A DNA stretch of 64,000 nt from Mucilaginibacter galii. GTDB taxonomy: Bacteria; Bacteroidota; Bacteroidia; Sphingobacteriales; Sphingobacteriaceae. Below are positions 9,011 through 17,414 of the stretch, piece by piece; position 1 is the stretch's first letter, and each line of letters opens with the position of its first letter. Both the position numbers and the translations under genes were made by a program. Where the stretch lies: positions 1,054,001 to 1,118,000 of the forward strand of contig NZ_BMDO01000001.1 of NCBI RefSeq assembly GCF_014635825.1, read 5' to 3'. The notes beneath the pieces are model-generated. The model ran no database searches and was not told the origin of the DNA. It worked only from the letters and a program-made list of their open reading frames with translations.

Positions 9011-10951
9011 ATGAAAAAGAACCTTGCTATTTTTACAGGCGTAGTGCTGCTTGCACTCTTTTACAGTTGTAAAACGCTTGAACAACAGGTTAACCAATTT
9101 AAACCGGTTTCAACCACCAGCCAGCAATACCTCGCTATTGAAAAAAATCTGGCGCAGTTGGATAGCATGTCGCCGCATGTAGGAGCCCATATTGATAAGT
9201 CTTTTTTAATGGAGTACCTGCCTGCCGAGATAAAGAAGAACGCAGAATCTATCAACGATGAAAACCTGATCATCACCAAACTTGACCCTACTGTGGAGCT
9301 TGACCAGCAAGGTGTGTTTATCAGGGGCGATTTCAACATTACGCTTGTTAAGTATGATATTACTATAGCAGGCGAATTTAAAGGCGTAGCGGCCACCTCT
9401 TTAGAAGGCGACTCGTTATTTTTACGAACCGCTCTCAACTGGCTGGATATTCAAAACATTAAATACATAAAAAAGCCCGGCCTTACCAAAAAGGCACTAG
9501 TGGCCATTATTGTGCCTGCGCTTCGCAATTTCATGACCACCGCTAATGCCTTGTTCTTACGAAAACCGTTCGCCTTTTATGTACCGCTAAAGCAAGTTTA
9601 CCAGTTTGATGTAACCAGGCTTTTTAAAGATACAGCGCTACGGATAAGTGCTACTCCTGTTGAACTGGCCCGTTACAATAAAAAAAGTGCCGTTAAAATA
9701 GGCAGCGAAGGTATTACTACGTTAATAGAGCTTACCAATAAGCAACCAAACACACCACCGGCTCCGCCGGCAGGTATAGCAAGCTACAGTCCAAAGCAAC
9801 TGAAGGAAAAATTTAACGAGTACACCAAAAAGTTTGAACAACACTGGTTAAACAATTTAGATACCCTGCCCAAAGGCGCAGCGGTGGTAGCCATGGTAAG
9901 AAAATCTGAACTGGCAGGTTTGGTTAACCAAGCTTTATCAAACCCTGTTACCGTAAGCCGTAACCTGTTATTGCCACCCATGCAGGTGAACGAAAAAGTG
10001 GAACTGGAAAAATCAAAAATTAACTGTCAGGCCGTACGTACCGATTTTTCATACCCTGCTTTTAATGGTGATGCCTGCGATTGGAATTGTATGCGCAGGA
10101 TTACCATAGGTGTATGTCCATTTTGTCGAAGAGTTAGGGTTGAAGATCCGGCTTGTGCAGCTTCCAGAAGAGCTTGTGTTATAAAACGTGAAGCAGAAAG
10201 AGTAATTTGGCAAACAGCGCGTAACGCAGCAAATCTTGCTCACGAGGCTGAAAATATAGCAAAAATAGGTGCCTGCAACATTTGGCGTAGTGCCACAGAT
10301 TTTGTAGCACTGGGCCGTTTTAAAGTGGATGCCGGCGGCAGTGGAAACGGAAGTGTTAATTTTTCATCAATTCACCTTAACGATGACCTTTCTAAAATTT
10401 CGTTACAGTACAACGGTAATGTCAATGTGAATTTTAAAGCCGATCTGGAAATGACTCCGCTGGACCTTGGTCATATTTTTTTATGCTTCGCCAGGTACAG
10501 CAAAACCATAAGAACCAGTATTGCGGCCAGTATCCCTGCAAGTTCATCAACACTTAACATAACACCGGTTACCCAGGGCAACAACTTACTGTTGAACGTA
10601 CAGGTTGACCCTGTTAGCTACCGGGCTACCATGAATAACGGACCGCTTGAACAGCTATTTAGTGATGTTACTTTCAGAGCGCAGTGCCCTATTTTTTCAA
10701 CATTAATGCAGGCGGGTACCATAGGCGCTACCGTAGGTAACTTTTTGGGTGTGGTAAAGCTTGCGCCCGAACAAAAATTATTGTTAACCGGTTCGGCTTC
10801 GGGGCAATATGAAATTAAAGAACTCAGCATCCCGGTTAAACCCATCGTTTTCAGGATAAACCAGGGAGAGGATAAGCAATCGGTAATTTCGTGGAGAACC
10901 AAAACCATACAGTTCGCTTATACCAAACCGCTGTTAATGGCCGGAAATTAA
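9011..10951 (+). CDS. lipoprotein with Cys-rich central insertion, function unknown
   Basis: 646 residues beginning with a lipoprotein signal peptide whose lipobox is LFYSC, acylated Cys near residue 20. The protein seems to have two long beta-rich halves, around residues 50-340 and 425-640. Between them is an unusual segment near 340-425 with closely spaced cysteines (DACDWNC, CPFC, PACAASRRAC, GAC) followed by an Ala/Glu-rich helix. The beta halves are loosely reminiscent of lipid-binding TULIP/DUF4403-type proteins, but I cannot confirm that. It is monocistronic. The product should be anchored in the outer or inner membrane and face the periplasm, where the cysteines could form disulfides or bind metal. 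Confidence 0.7.
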   Translation: MKKNLAIFTGVVLLALFYSCKTLEQQVNQFKPVSTTSQQYLAIEKNLAQLDSMSPHVGAHIDKSFLMEYLPAEIKKNAESINDENLIITKLDPTVELDQQGVFIRGDFNITLVKYDITIAGEFKGVAATSLEGDSLFLRTALNWLDIQNIKYIKKPGLTKKALVAIIVPALRNFMTTANALFLRKPFAFYVPLKQVYQFDVTRLFKDTALRISATPVELARYNKKSAVKIGSEGITTLIELTNKQPNTPPAPPAGIASYSPKQLKEKFNEYTKKFEQHWLNNLDTLPKGAAVVAMVRKSELAGLVNQALSNPVTVSRNLLLPPMQVNEKVELEKSKINCQAVRTDFSYPAFNGDACDWNCMRRITIGVCPFCRRVRVEDPACAASRRACVIKREAERVIWQTARNAANLAHEAENIAKIGACNIWRSATDFVALGRFKVDAGGSGNGSVNFSSIHLNDDLSKISLQYNGNVNVNFKADLEMTPLDLGHIFLCFARYSKTIRTSIAASIPASSSTLNITPVTQGNNLLLNVQVDPVSYRATMNNGPLEQLFSDVTFRAQCPIFSTLMQAGTIGATVGNFLGVVKLAPEQKLLLTGSASGQYEIKELSIPVKPIVFRINQGEDKQSVISWRTKTIQFAYTKPLLMAGN

Positions 10952-11043
10952 AAAAGGTGCGGTATTCATATTAGTGTAATGCCTACTAAATAATGTTTGG
11001 CTTAAAATGTGATAGCAAAACATAAATCACGCAATACACTACT

Positions 11044-11436
11044 ATGAAAATCTTACTTACCGCACTGTTATTTTTATTCATGCTTTCTGCAGGAGGCTAC
11101 GCACAAAGCCAGGGACAGATGAATGCCGATGCTTACGCTGGTTATACCAAGGCCGATAAGCAGCTCAATACCGTTTATCAAATGATATTGCGGCAATATG
11201 CCAAAGACACTAAGTTTATTAAAAACCTGAAAGCGGCGCAGCGCCTATGGATACAATTGAGGGATGCTGATGTAGCCGCCAAGTTTCCGCAAGAGGGTAG
11301 CTATGGCAGCGTAGAGCCTATGTGCAGGGCCGGTTACCTGGAAGTTTACACGCTTAACCGCACCAAGTTTTTGAAGGTATGGCTGGAAGGCATCCCCGAG
11401 GGCGACGTGTGCAACGGTTCTGTAAAAACCAGGTGA
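11044..11436 (+). CDS. LprI-like (DUF1311) secreted protein
   Basis: 130 residues with an N-terminal signal peptide (MKILLTALL to GGYAQ). The mature part matches the lysozyme-inhibitor LprI N-terminal/DUF1311 pattern: a YTKADKQLNTVYQ helix, then LKAAQRLWIQLRDADV and two cysteines (PMCRAGYLEVYTLNRT and GDVC) that probably form a disulfide. Family members are periplasmic and in some bacteria inhibit lysozyme; most are untested. It stands alone between two intergenic gaps. Confidence 0.85.
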   Translation: MKILLTALLFLFMLSAGGYAQSQGQMNADAYAGYTKADKQLNTVYQMILRQYAKDTKFIKNLKAAQRLWIQLRDADVAAKFPQEGSYGSVEPMCRAGYLEVYTLNRTKFLKVWLEGIPEGDVCNGSVKTR

Positions 11437-11688
11437 GGTATATCTTGGAGCCAGCAGTTTGCGTTAGGGACAGGCGCGGATACCGGCCACGTGGCTAAGG
11501 CCTGTGCAGTATGAGCAAATGGCCCGGCCCGAAGGGAAACGCCCGTAACAAGTCAGTTAGTTTTGAGTCTGGAGTCCGTCAGTAGAAAGAAAGGATAAGC
11601 TTAACGTATAGCCGTCATGCACTGTCCTTATTTAGCGAATCCTGCTTAATCTTTACTAAAATATTACCCGTTTTATAGCAGGTAATAT
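11437..11688. other. intergenic stretch with GC-rich repeat-like block
   Basis: No gene is visible. From about 11458 to 11550 the DNA contains GCGTTAGGGACAGGCGCGGA, short palindromes (GGCCACGTGGC) and a CCCGGCCCGAAGGGAAACGC block. It looks like a dispersed Bacteroidota intergenic element, but there is no second copy in this window to prove it. Confidence 0.35.
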
Positions 11689-11696
11689 TACCTTTG
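11689..11696 (+). promoter_or_regulatory. -7 element of the lpdA promoter
   Basis: TACCTTTG matches TAnnTTTG and lies 24 bp before the lpdA ATG. No convincing TTTG was found 19 bp upstream, so only the -7 box is supported. Confidence 0.45.
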
Positions 11697-11720
11697 GGCA
11701 CTAACAAATACTTTCCTGTT

Positions 11721-13124
11721 ATGCAATATGATGTTATCGTTATAGGTTCGGGCCCGGGTGGCTATGTGGCTGCCATACGTTGTGCCCAACTGGGTTTAAA
11801 AACTGCCTGTATTGAAAAGTACAGCACTTTTGGCGGCACCTGCTTAAACGTAGGCTGTATACCGTCAAAAGCTTTGCTTGATTCGAGCGAGCACTACCAC
11901 AATGCAGCGCACACCTTTAAAACGCACGGTATTAACCTCGATAACCTTTCGGTTGATTTTAGCCAGATGGTAAACCGTAAAAACGAAGTGGTTGCGCAAA
12001 CCACCGGCGGTATTACCTTTTTGTTTAAAAAGAACAAAATTACCTCTTACCAGGGTATGGGTTCGTTCAAAGACAAAAACACCATTGTTGTAACCAAAGA
12101 AGACGGCAGCCAGGAAACCATTACCGGTAAGAACGTGATTATTGCCACCGGTTCCAAACCATCGAGCCTGCCGTTTTTACCTGTTGATAAAAAACGCATT
12201 ATTACGTCTACCGAAGCCTTAAATCTGCCCGAAGTACCTAAACACATGATCCTTATTGGTGGTGGTGTTATTGGTTTGGAGTTAGGTTCGGTTTACGCCC
12301 GCTTAGGTGCCAGGGTATCGGTGATCGAATATATGGATGCCATTATCCCTACCATGGATAAACAATTGGGTAAAGAACTGCAAAAAAGCCTCACTAAAAT
12401 AGGCATGGAGTTTTACCTGGGCCATAAAGTAACCGGCGCCAGTGTTGCCGGCGATGAAGTAACCGTTACTTTTGATACTCCTAAAGGCGAACAAAAAGAA
12501 CTGAAAGGCGATTACTGCCTGGTAGCTGTAGGCCGTGTGGCTTATACCGATAAATTAGGTTTAGAAAACATTGGCATTACGGTAGAAGAACGCGGTAAAA
12601 AAATTACGGTTGACGAGCACCTGGAAACCAGCGTTAAAGGTATTTATGCCATTGGCGATGTGATCCGCGGTGCTATGCTGGCCCATAAAGCCGAAGATGA
12701 AGGTACTTTTGTAGCCGAAATTATTGCAGGACAAAAACCACACATTAATTACAACCTCATCCCCGGTGTGGTTTATACCTGGCCAGAAGTAGCCAGCGTT
12801 GGCCAAACTGAAGAGCAGTTGAAAGAAAAAGGTGTAAAATATAAATCGGGTTCATTCCCGTTCAAAGCCAGCGGACGCGCACGTGCCAGCATGGATATTG
12901 ACGGTTTTGTGAAAGTACTGGCCGATGCCACCACCGACGAAATTTTAGGCATGCACATGATTGGCCCGCGTGCGGCCGATATGATTGCCGAAGGTGTAGT
13001 AGCCATGGAGTATCGTGCCAGTGCCGAAGACATTTCGCGCATGAGCCATGCCCACCCTACCTATACCGAGGCTATCCGCGAAGCTTGTTTAGCGGCTACG
13101 GATAACAGGGCTATACATATTTAA
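11721..13124 (+). CDS. lpdA: dihydrolipoyl dehydrogenase (E3)
   Basis: FAD-dependent E3 subunit that reoxidises dihydrolipoamide with NAD in pyruvate, 2-oxoglutarate and branched-chain dehydrogenase complexes and in glycine cleavage. 467 residues, the standard length. The FAD-binding GSGPGG is at 9-14, the redox disulfide GGTCLNVGC has Cys41 and Cys46, the NAD Rossmann GGGVIGLELGSVY lies mid-protein, and the partner-subunit catalytic pair is His445-Glu450 (HPTYTE). An in-frame TTG 27 nt upstream is part of the promoter box and is rejected as a start. No E1 or E2 gene is adjacent. Confidence 0.97.
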   Translation: MQYDVIVIGSGPGGYVAAIRCAQLGLKTACIEKYSTFGGTCLNVGCIPSKALLDSSEHYHNAAHTFKTHGINLDNLSVDFSQMVNRKNEVVAQTTGGITFLFKKNKITSYQGMGSFKDKNTIVVTKEDGSQETITGKNVIIATGSKPSSLPFLPVDKKRIITSTEALNLPEVPKHMILIGGGVIGLELGSVYARLGARVSVIEYMDAIIPTMDKQLGKELQKSLTKIGMEFYLGHKVTGASVAGDEVTVTFDTPKGEQKELKGDYCLVAVGRVAYTDKLGLENIGITVEERGKKITVDEHLETSVKGIYAIGDVIRGAMLAHKAEDEGTFVAEIIAGQKPHINYNLIPGVVYTWPEVASVGQTEEQLKEKGVKYKSGSFPFKASGRARASMDIDGFVKVLADATTDEILGMHMIGPRAADMIAEGVVAMEYRASAEDISRMSHAHPTYTEAIREACLAATDNRAIHI

Positions 13125-13179
13125 GGGTTGGGGAATGGTTGATCGAGTGAGTAGTTGCTCGGTTGACTTTAAAATTTTG

Positions 13180-13212
13180 AGGTGCAAGGTCTGATGATCT
13201 TGCACTTTTTTT
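13180..13212 (+). terminator. intrinsic terminator of lpdA
   Basis: AGGTGCAAGGTC (13180-13191), loop TGAT, GATCTTGCACTT, then a run of T. Most pairs are Watson-Crick, with G-U wobbles. Confidence 0.8.
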
Positions 13213-13353
13213 AATTTCAATTCATCTCGTCATTTCAAAGGATAGTGAGAAATCCTGTTCGAGCGGTTAGTCAGGTCCATTTGTTAGTGCGTTTTGAACT
13301 TTGTTTTGGGCTGATGAACCTTCTTCGTCTCGCTCTTGGCCGCGAGAAGCCCA

Positions 13354-13381
13354 TTACTTTTTGTCTTGATACAAAAAGTAA
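13354..13381. repeat. short perfect hairpin, dispersed-element core
   Basis: TTACTTTTTGT, loop CTTGAT, ACAAAAAGTAA: a perfect 11-bp stem. It sits at the head of a GC-rich block up to about 13470. A similar AT-rich stem is at 13941-13964. Confidence 0.6.
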
Positions 13382-13511
13382 CAAAAAAATCAAGCCAGCG
13401 CAATCCCTGCCTTTGCCCACAAGGCCAACTCCCGGCCGGGTGCGCTGGCAGCCCCGCGCTTCTTTTTGGTAGTAGTGTTGCCGAACAACGCTACTTCTCT
13501 CTTATGTCTTG

Positions 13512-13818
13512 TTTCAATTCCCTCCCTCGGGAGGGCAGGGAGGGGTTTAATGAAGCGTTCACTAACCATGCTGTCAAACCCCTCCCTCCACCACACTATC
13601 CCGCCGCAACCCTCCCCAAGGAGGGATCTTTTTAATAGGCCTTTTCAATTCCCTCCCTCGGGAGGGCAGGGAGGGGTTTAATGAAGTGGCTCACTAACCA
13701 TAGCTGTCAAACCCCTCCCTCCACCGCACTATCCGGCCGCACCCCTCCCCGAGGAGGGAATTGAAAAAATTCTTACCCCTTCTCCTTTTGGGGAGGGTTA
13801 TGGAGGGGTTGCCCACCC
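13512..13818. repeat. tandem copies of a ~116-bp GC-rich palindromic element
   Basis: Two long copies (about 13512-13627 and 13643-13759) share CAATTCCCTCCCTCGGGAGG, a GGGGTTTAATGAAG string, TCACTAACCAT and CTGTCAAACCCCTCCC. A third, degenerate copy is at 13761-13818. Each copy can fold into stacked hairpins. No protein frame here looks real. The whole gap 13125-14064 holds these repeats and no gene I can support. Confidence 0.8.
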
Positions 13819-13940
13819 ATGGTAGTACCCTTCTTTTCAGCGCAATGGCATGGTGCGAAAAGAAGCATAGGTAGGTGACTTGATAATTCACTGTTGTTTG
13901 TTTCATAGGCGTTCATGAGGTCGCTAACGCTTAGTTGTTG

Positions 13941-13964
13941 GTTCTTTTTATCAAGAAAAAGAAC
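13941..13964. repeat. short perfect hairpin
   Basis: GTTCTTTTT (13941-13949), 6-nt loop, AAAAAGAAC (13956-13964). It resembles the stem at 13354-13381 and probably bounds the repeat block. Confidence 0.5.
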
Positions 13965-14064
13965 AAAGGCCTCTGCGGCCATAGCATACGAAGTAACTTC
14001 ATCAGCAACACACGAATTCAATATGCACTAACTTGAGTATATAAGCTTCTCCACTATAAATCCC

Positions 14065-14072
14065 TACCTTTG
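14065..14072 (+). promoter_or_regulatory. -7 element before the GT39 operon
   Basis: TACCTTTG, a full match to TAnnTTTG, lies 18 bp before the ATG at 14091. The upstream TTG (14033-14035) is farther away than usual. Confidence 0.45.
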
Positions 14073-14090
14073 CCGCACAACTGTTAAAAC

Positions 14091-15806
14091 ATGTTTGCTG
14101 ATAAGCTGAGTAACCATACGTCTGCCAGATATATTCTTTATTTTTTATTAGGGTGGACGGTGCTGAACGCGTTGCAGGCTGCTACCCTGGGGCTTCACTC
14201 CGATGAGGCTTATTACTGGGTTTATTCCCGCTTTTTAGATTGGGGCTATTATGACCATCCGCCTATGGTGGCGCTGTTCATTCGCCTCGGCGATAGCCTG
14301 CTGCCTACCGAATTAGGTTTGCGTATGCTTACTGTGATCACCAGCAGTATTTCGGTGTATGTAATGTGGTTAATAGCCCGCCGTTACCAGGCCGATGTGC
14401 GGTGGTTTTTGGTAATTATGGCCAGCATATTTGCTTTCCATATCTATGGCTTCAACACCACGCCCGATGCGCCTTTGTTATTTTTTACCGTCCTGTTTTA
14501 CTACCTATACCTAAAATATACCCGCAGAGATAGCCTGCGCACAGCCTTGTTGTTAAGCCTGGTGGTAGCCTGCTTGCTATACAGTAAATACCATGCGGTG
14601 CTGCTGATAGTTTTTACCGTGTTTTCTAATTTACAATTACTTAGAAGACGTTCGTTTTATGTAATACCGGTGCTGGCCGCTATTTTGTATTTGCCGCATA
14701 TTTTATGGCAGGTGCACCATGGTTATCCTTCAGTAGCCTATCACCTGTTCGAGCGTTCATCCGAAACTTACGATTTTGCCCATACCTATCTTTTCTTCCC
14801 GGGTCAGTTGCTCATGGCAGGTCCGCTAGTGGGCTGGTTCCTGTTTTATTATGTGCTGGGTGTCAGGGTAAAAAAAGACGCTTTTATACGCGCGTTGATC
14901 TATAACGGTATCGGTATATTCCTGTTCTTTTTGTTTAATACACTCAAAGGCAACGTACAACCCCACTGGACCCTCATAGGCTTTGTTCCACTGGTATTAT
15001 TAGTATTGATACGTATGCGGCAAAGCAGCCAGCCACCCAGGTGGGTATATAAACTGGCGCTGGTTAATTCCGCACTCATTATTGCGTTCCGGCTGGCGCT
15101 TATTGCGGGCATACCGGCTGTTACCGGTTTAAGAGCATTAGAAGGTTACTACAAAAACGATGTTTGGGCAAAGCAAATACAGCAGCATATAGGTAATGCT
15201 TATGTGGTAATGCCGGTGGGTTTTCAATCTGCTTCCAAATACAATTATTATACCCATACGTTAAAAGCCTTTGCCTATGATGAGGCACATTACCGCCGCA
15301 CCCAATATGATATTTGGCCTATAGAAGATAGTTTGCAGCACAAAAGGGCCTATTATATGTCGCCTTATATTGCCCGGATTGCTACCGACAGCATGGAAAC
15401 CGTTAACGGTAAATGGTATGGAGTATGGGTTAATGATGTTCGAACCTATCAAAAAATTGATTTCCAACCCACTCATTATAAAATACAAGCTAAACCCGGC
15501 GAAAAGATAGCCGTTAAATTGCAGGTATTAAATCCTTACAATAAACCAGTTAATTTTTACAGTGCCGACACGCTGATGCGCCCAGTATTACGCGCCTGCT
15601 TTTTTCAGGGCGAAGAACTTAAACACATTCAACGGGCTAAACCAAATTTTAACAACCTGGTCATAGCACCGCATCAAAAAGTGCCCTACACTTTTATTTT
15701 CAAGGCACCTCTCCAAAAAGGCAATTACGATCTGATATTTTCTATCCGCACGGTACCTTTTTCGGGCGGCCGAAACAGCAGGATCGTTAACTTTACCGTT
15801 CAATAA
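14091..15806 (+). CDS. GT39/ArnT-like integral membrane glycosyltransferase
   Basis: 571 residues with an array of hydrophobic segments through about residue 350 and a soluble C-terminal domain. Near the N-terminus, HSDEAYYW (acidic pair 38-39) and DHPP (55-58) match the first periplasmic loop of the PMT/ArnT family, whose acidic residues bind metal and polyprenyl-phosphate sugar. Such enzymes transfer a sugar from a polyprenyl carrier to lipid A, glycans or proteins on the periplasmic face. It is first in an apparent operon with 15814 (7-bp gap) and 16862 (10-bp gap). Donor and acceptor are unknown. Confidence 0.85.
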   Translation: MFADKLSNHTSARYILYFLLGWTVLNALQAATLGLHSDEAYYWVYSRFLDWGYYDHPPMVALFIRLGDSLLPTELGLRMLTVITSSISVYVMWLIARRYQADVRWFLVIMASIFAFHIYGFNTTPDAPLLFFTVLFYYLYLKYTRRDSLRTALLLSLVVACLLYSKYHAVLLIVFTVFSNLQLLRRRSFYVIPVLAAILYLPHILWQVHHGYPSVAYHLFERSSETYDFAHTYLFFPGQLLMAGPLVGWFLFYYVLGVRVKKDAFIRALIYNGIGIFLFFLFNTLKGNVQPHWTLIGFVPLVLLVLIRMRQSSQPPRWVYKLALVNSALIIAFRLALIAGIPAVTGLRALEGYYKNDVWAKQIQQHIGNAYVVMPVGFQSASKYNYYTHTLKAFAYDEAHYRRTQYDIWPIEDSLQHKRAYYMSPYIARIATDSMETVNGKWYGVWVNDVRTYQKIDFQPTHYKIQAKPGEKIAVKLQVLNPYNKPVNFYSADTLMRPVLRACFFQGEELKHIQRAKPNFNNLVIAPHQKVPYTFIFKAPLQKGNYDLIFSIRTVPFSGGRNSRIVNFTVQ

Positions 15807-15813
15807 CTATTGC

Positions 15814-16851
15814 ATGATCAAAAACTTCTACCTCCTCATTATTGCCTTACTTTTCAGCTTTGCGGCACGGGCCCAGCAAAGTGTTGATGTTAATTTTAAC
15901 GGCTTCAGTTTTTTAGATAACCGCGAGTATAAAGCTTTTACCGAACGTTCGCGCACTTACTCGGGCACGCGGTTAGCTTTAGACTTTGGCTTGAACCTCG
16001 ACAGTCTGAATCATTTTGTAGTGGGTATTAACGGCATACACGAGTGGGGCGCCAAACCTTATTTTTTACGGGTAGACCCAGTGGCTTATTATAAGTTTGA
16101 AAGCAGTAAGTGGCTGTTCAACGCAGGTATGTTTCCGCGGGCAGGCTTGCTAAGCGATTATCCACGCGCTATATTGAACGATACCCTCATGTATTACCGC
16201 CCCAATGTAGAGGGATTGCTTACCCGCTTCCAGGGTGCGCATGGCAATGTTACCATATGGTTAGATTGGGTAAGCCGGCAAACCAATACCGACCGCGAGC
16301 AGTTCCTGTTCGGCTCCTCGGGTAAATACAAGCCTAACGAGTTTGGCCCGCTGTATGGAAAATACTATTTCATGCTATTGCACGATGCCGGCCCTGCGGT
16401 GTCCATCCCCGGCGATCATATTCGCGACAATGGTGCAGCACAGGTAAGACTGGGATATGACTTTGGTAAACGTACCACCTTTGATTCGCTCTCGGTTGAA
16501 GCCGGGGGGATGCTCTCTTTAGAACGTACGCGCACTAACGACGGCGGTGGGTTTAAGAAACCTTTGGGTGTGGTAGCCAGTATATACGGCAGCAAGGGCC
16601 GCTTTGCGGTTTATGATGAATTTTACAAAGGCGAAGGGCACCGGGTTACTTACGGCGATTCGTTTTACGAAAAGAAGACTTACAACCGTATAGATCTTAT
16701 GTACACCCCTTTCCTGTTCAAGCATATTAAGGGACAATTTATTTTCAGTTTCCACCAATCGCCGGGGCAATGGAACGATAACCAGCAAGCCTTTAGATTA
16801 GTGTATGACTTAGGCCGCAAAAAGTTGTTTAAATTTAAAGACGATAACTAA
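15814..16851 (+). CDS. hypothetical envelope protein, possibly outer-membrane beta-barrel
   Basis: 345 residues with a signal peptide (MIKNFYLLIIALLFSFAARA, cleavage before QQSVD). The mature chain is rich in aromatic, Gly and alternating hydrophobic residues, with strand-like segments ending in a C-terminal LVYDLGRKKLFKFKDDN. That composition fits an outer-membrane barrel, but I do not recognise the family. It is co-transcribed with a GT39 glycosyltransferase, which suggests a shared role in envelope glycans. Confidence 0.65.
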   Translation: MIKNFYLLIIALLFSFAARAQQSVDVNFNGFSFLDNREYKAFTERSRTYSGTRLALDFGLNLDSLNHFVVGINGIHEWGAKPYFLRVDPVAYYKFESSKWLFNAGMFPRAGLLSDYPRAILNDTLMYYRPNVEGLLTRFQGAHGNVTIWLDWVSRQTNTDREQFLFGSSGKYKPNEFGPLYGKYYFMLLHDAGPAVSIPGDHIRDNGAAQVRLGYDFGKRTTFDSLSVEAGGMLSLERTRTNDGGGFKKPLGVVASIYGSKGRFAVYDEFYKGEGHRVTYGDSFYEKKTYNRIDLMYTPFLFKHIKGQFIFSFHQSPGQWNDNQQAFRLVYDLGRKKLFKFKDDN

Positions 16852-16861
16852 ACCAACCCAT

Positions 16862-17134
16862 ATGGCAGACCAACCACTTTGCGCCCACCTGAGCGCCATT
16901 ACCGAAGTTAACATTGGTAATGAATACGTTTGCGAAGATTGTATTAAAAGCAACAGCAGCTGGGTACACCTGCGTACCTGTCAAACCTGTGGCGTTACGC
17001 TTTGCTGCGATGCTTCGCCTCACAAACACGCCACCAAACATTATCATCGCAGCCAGCATCCCGTTATAGCATCGGCCGAACCAGGCGAGCGCTGGTTATG
17101 GTGCTACACGGATGAAGAGATGGTGGAGTATTAA
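16862..17134 (+). CDS. UBP-type zinc-finger protein
   Basis: A 90-residue protein that is nearly all one ZnF-UBP domain. The candidate zinc ligands follow the family order: Cys7 and His9, CEDC (24-27), CQTC (40-43), Cys48, then a His-rich run (KHATKHYHRSQH, 55-66). In eukaryotes this fold binds the free C-terminal di-Gly of ubiquitin. In bacteria the ligand is unknown, and no ubiquitin-like gene is visible here. It is the last gene of the GT39 operon. The family call is strong; the function is open. Confidence 0.85.
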   Translation: MADQPLCAHLSAITEVNIGNEYVCEDCIKSNSSWVHLRTCQTCGVTLCCDASPHKHATKHYHRSQHPVIASAEPGERWLWCYTDEEMVEY

Positions 17135-17154
17135 TTACTCGCTCAGTTCGTTAT

Positions 17155-17354
17155 GGTGAGTTTGTCGAACTATTCGCCGCTTTGCCAGGTCTTCGGTAGA
17201 CTCAAACTGACATGGTTCTCCACATATCATAGTAGCTAATTAAACCCATTTTTTGCTAAGTCTTCGGTAAGAAGAATGACATAGTCACCCTGTCATAGTG
17301 AGCTTGTCGAACTATTCGCCGCTTTGCTAAGTCTTCGACAGGCTCAGACTGACA
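17155..17354. repeat. two copies of the GAGCTTGTCGAA palindromic element
   Basis: Copies at about 17155-17212 and 17291-17354 share TTGTCGAACTATTCGCCGCT followed by a TTCGACAGGCTCAGACTGAC type end. They are direct repeats, each internally palindromic, and related to 5953-6010. Confidence 0.65.
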
Positions 17355-17396
17355 TATATTAGAAAGGCACAATAAAATGTGCCTTTCTAATATATA
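17355..17396 (-). terminator. terminator hairpin, serves the minus-strand GIN-domain gene
   Basis: TATATTAGAAAGGCACA and its perfect complement (17380-17396) with an 8-nt loop. It starts 18 nt past the stop of the gene at 17415. As the hairpin is symmetric, it may also stop plus-strand transcripts. Confidence 0.75.
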
Positions 17397-17414
17397 TAGG
17401 GGTAGATCTTAAGA

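Noticed and set aside
13336..13635. Short frames inside the GC-rich repeat block
   Set aside because: Translations consist of repeat-derived Pro/Arg/Ser-rich text in several frames at once, as expected for palindromic repeats.
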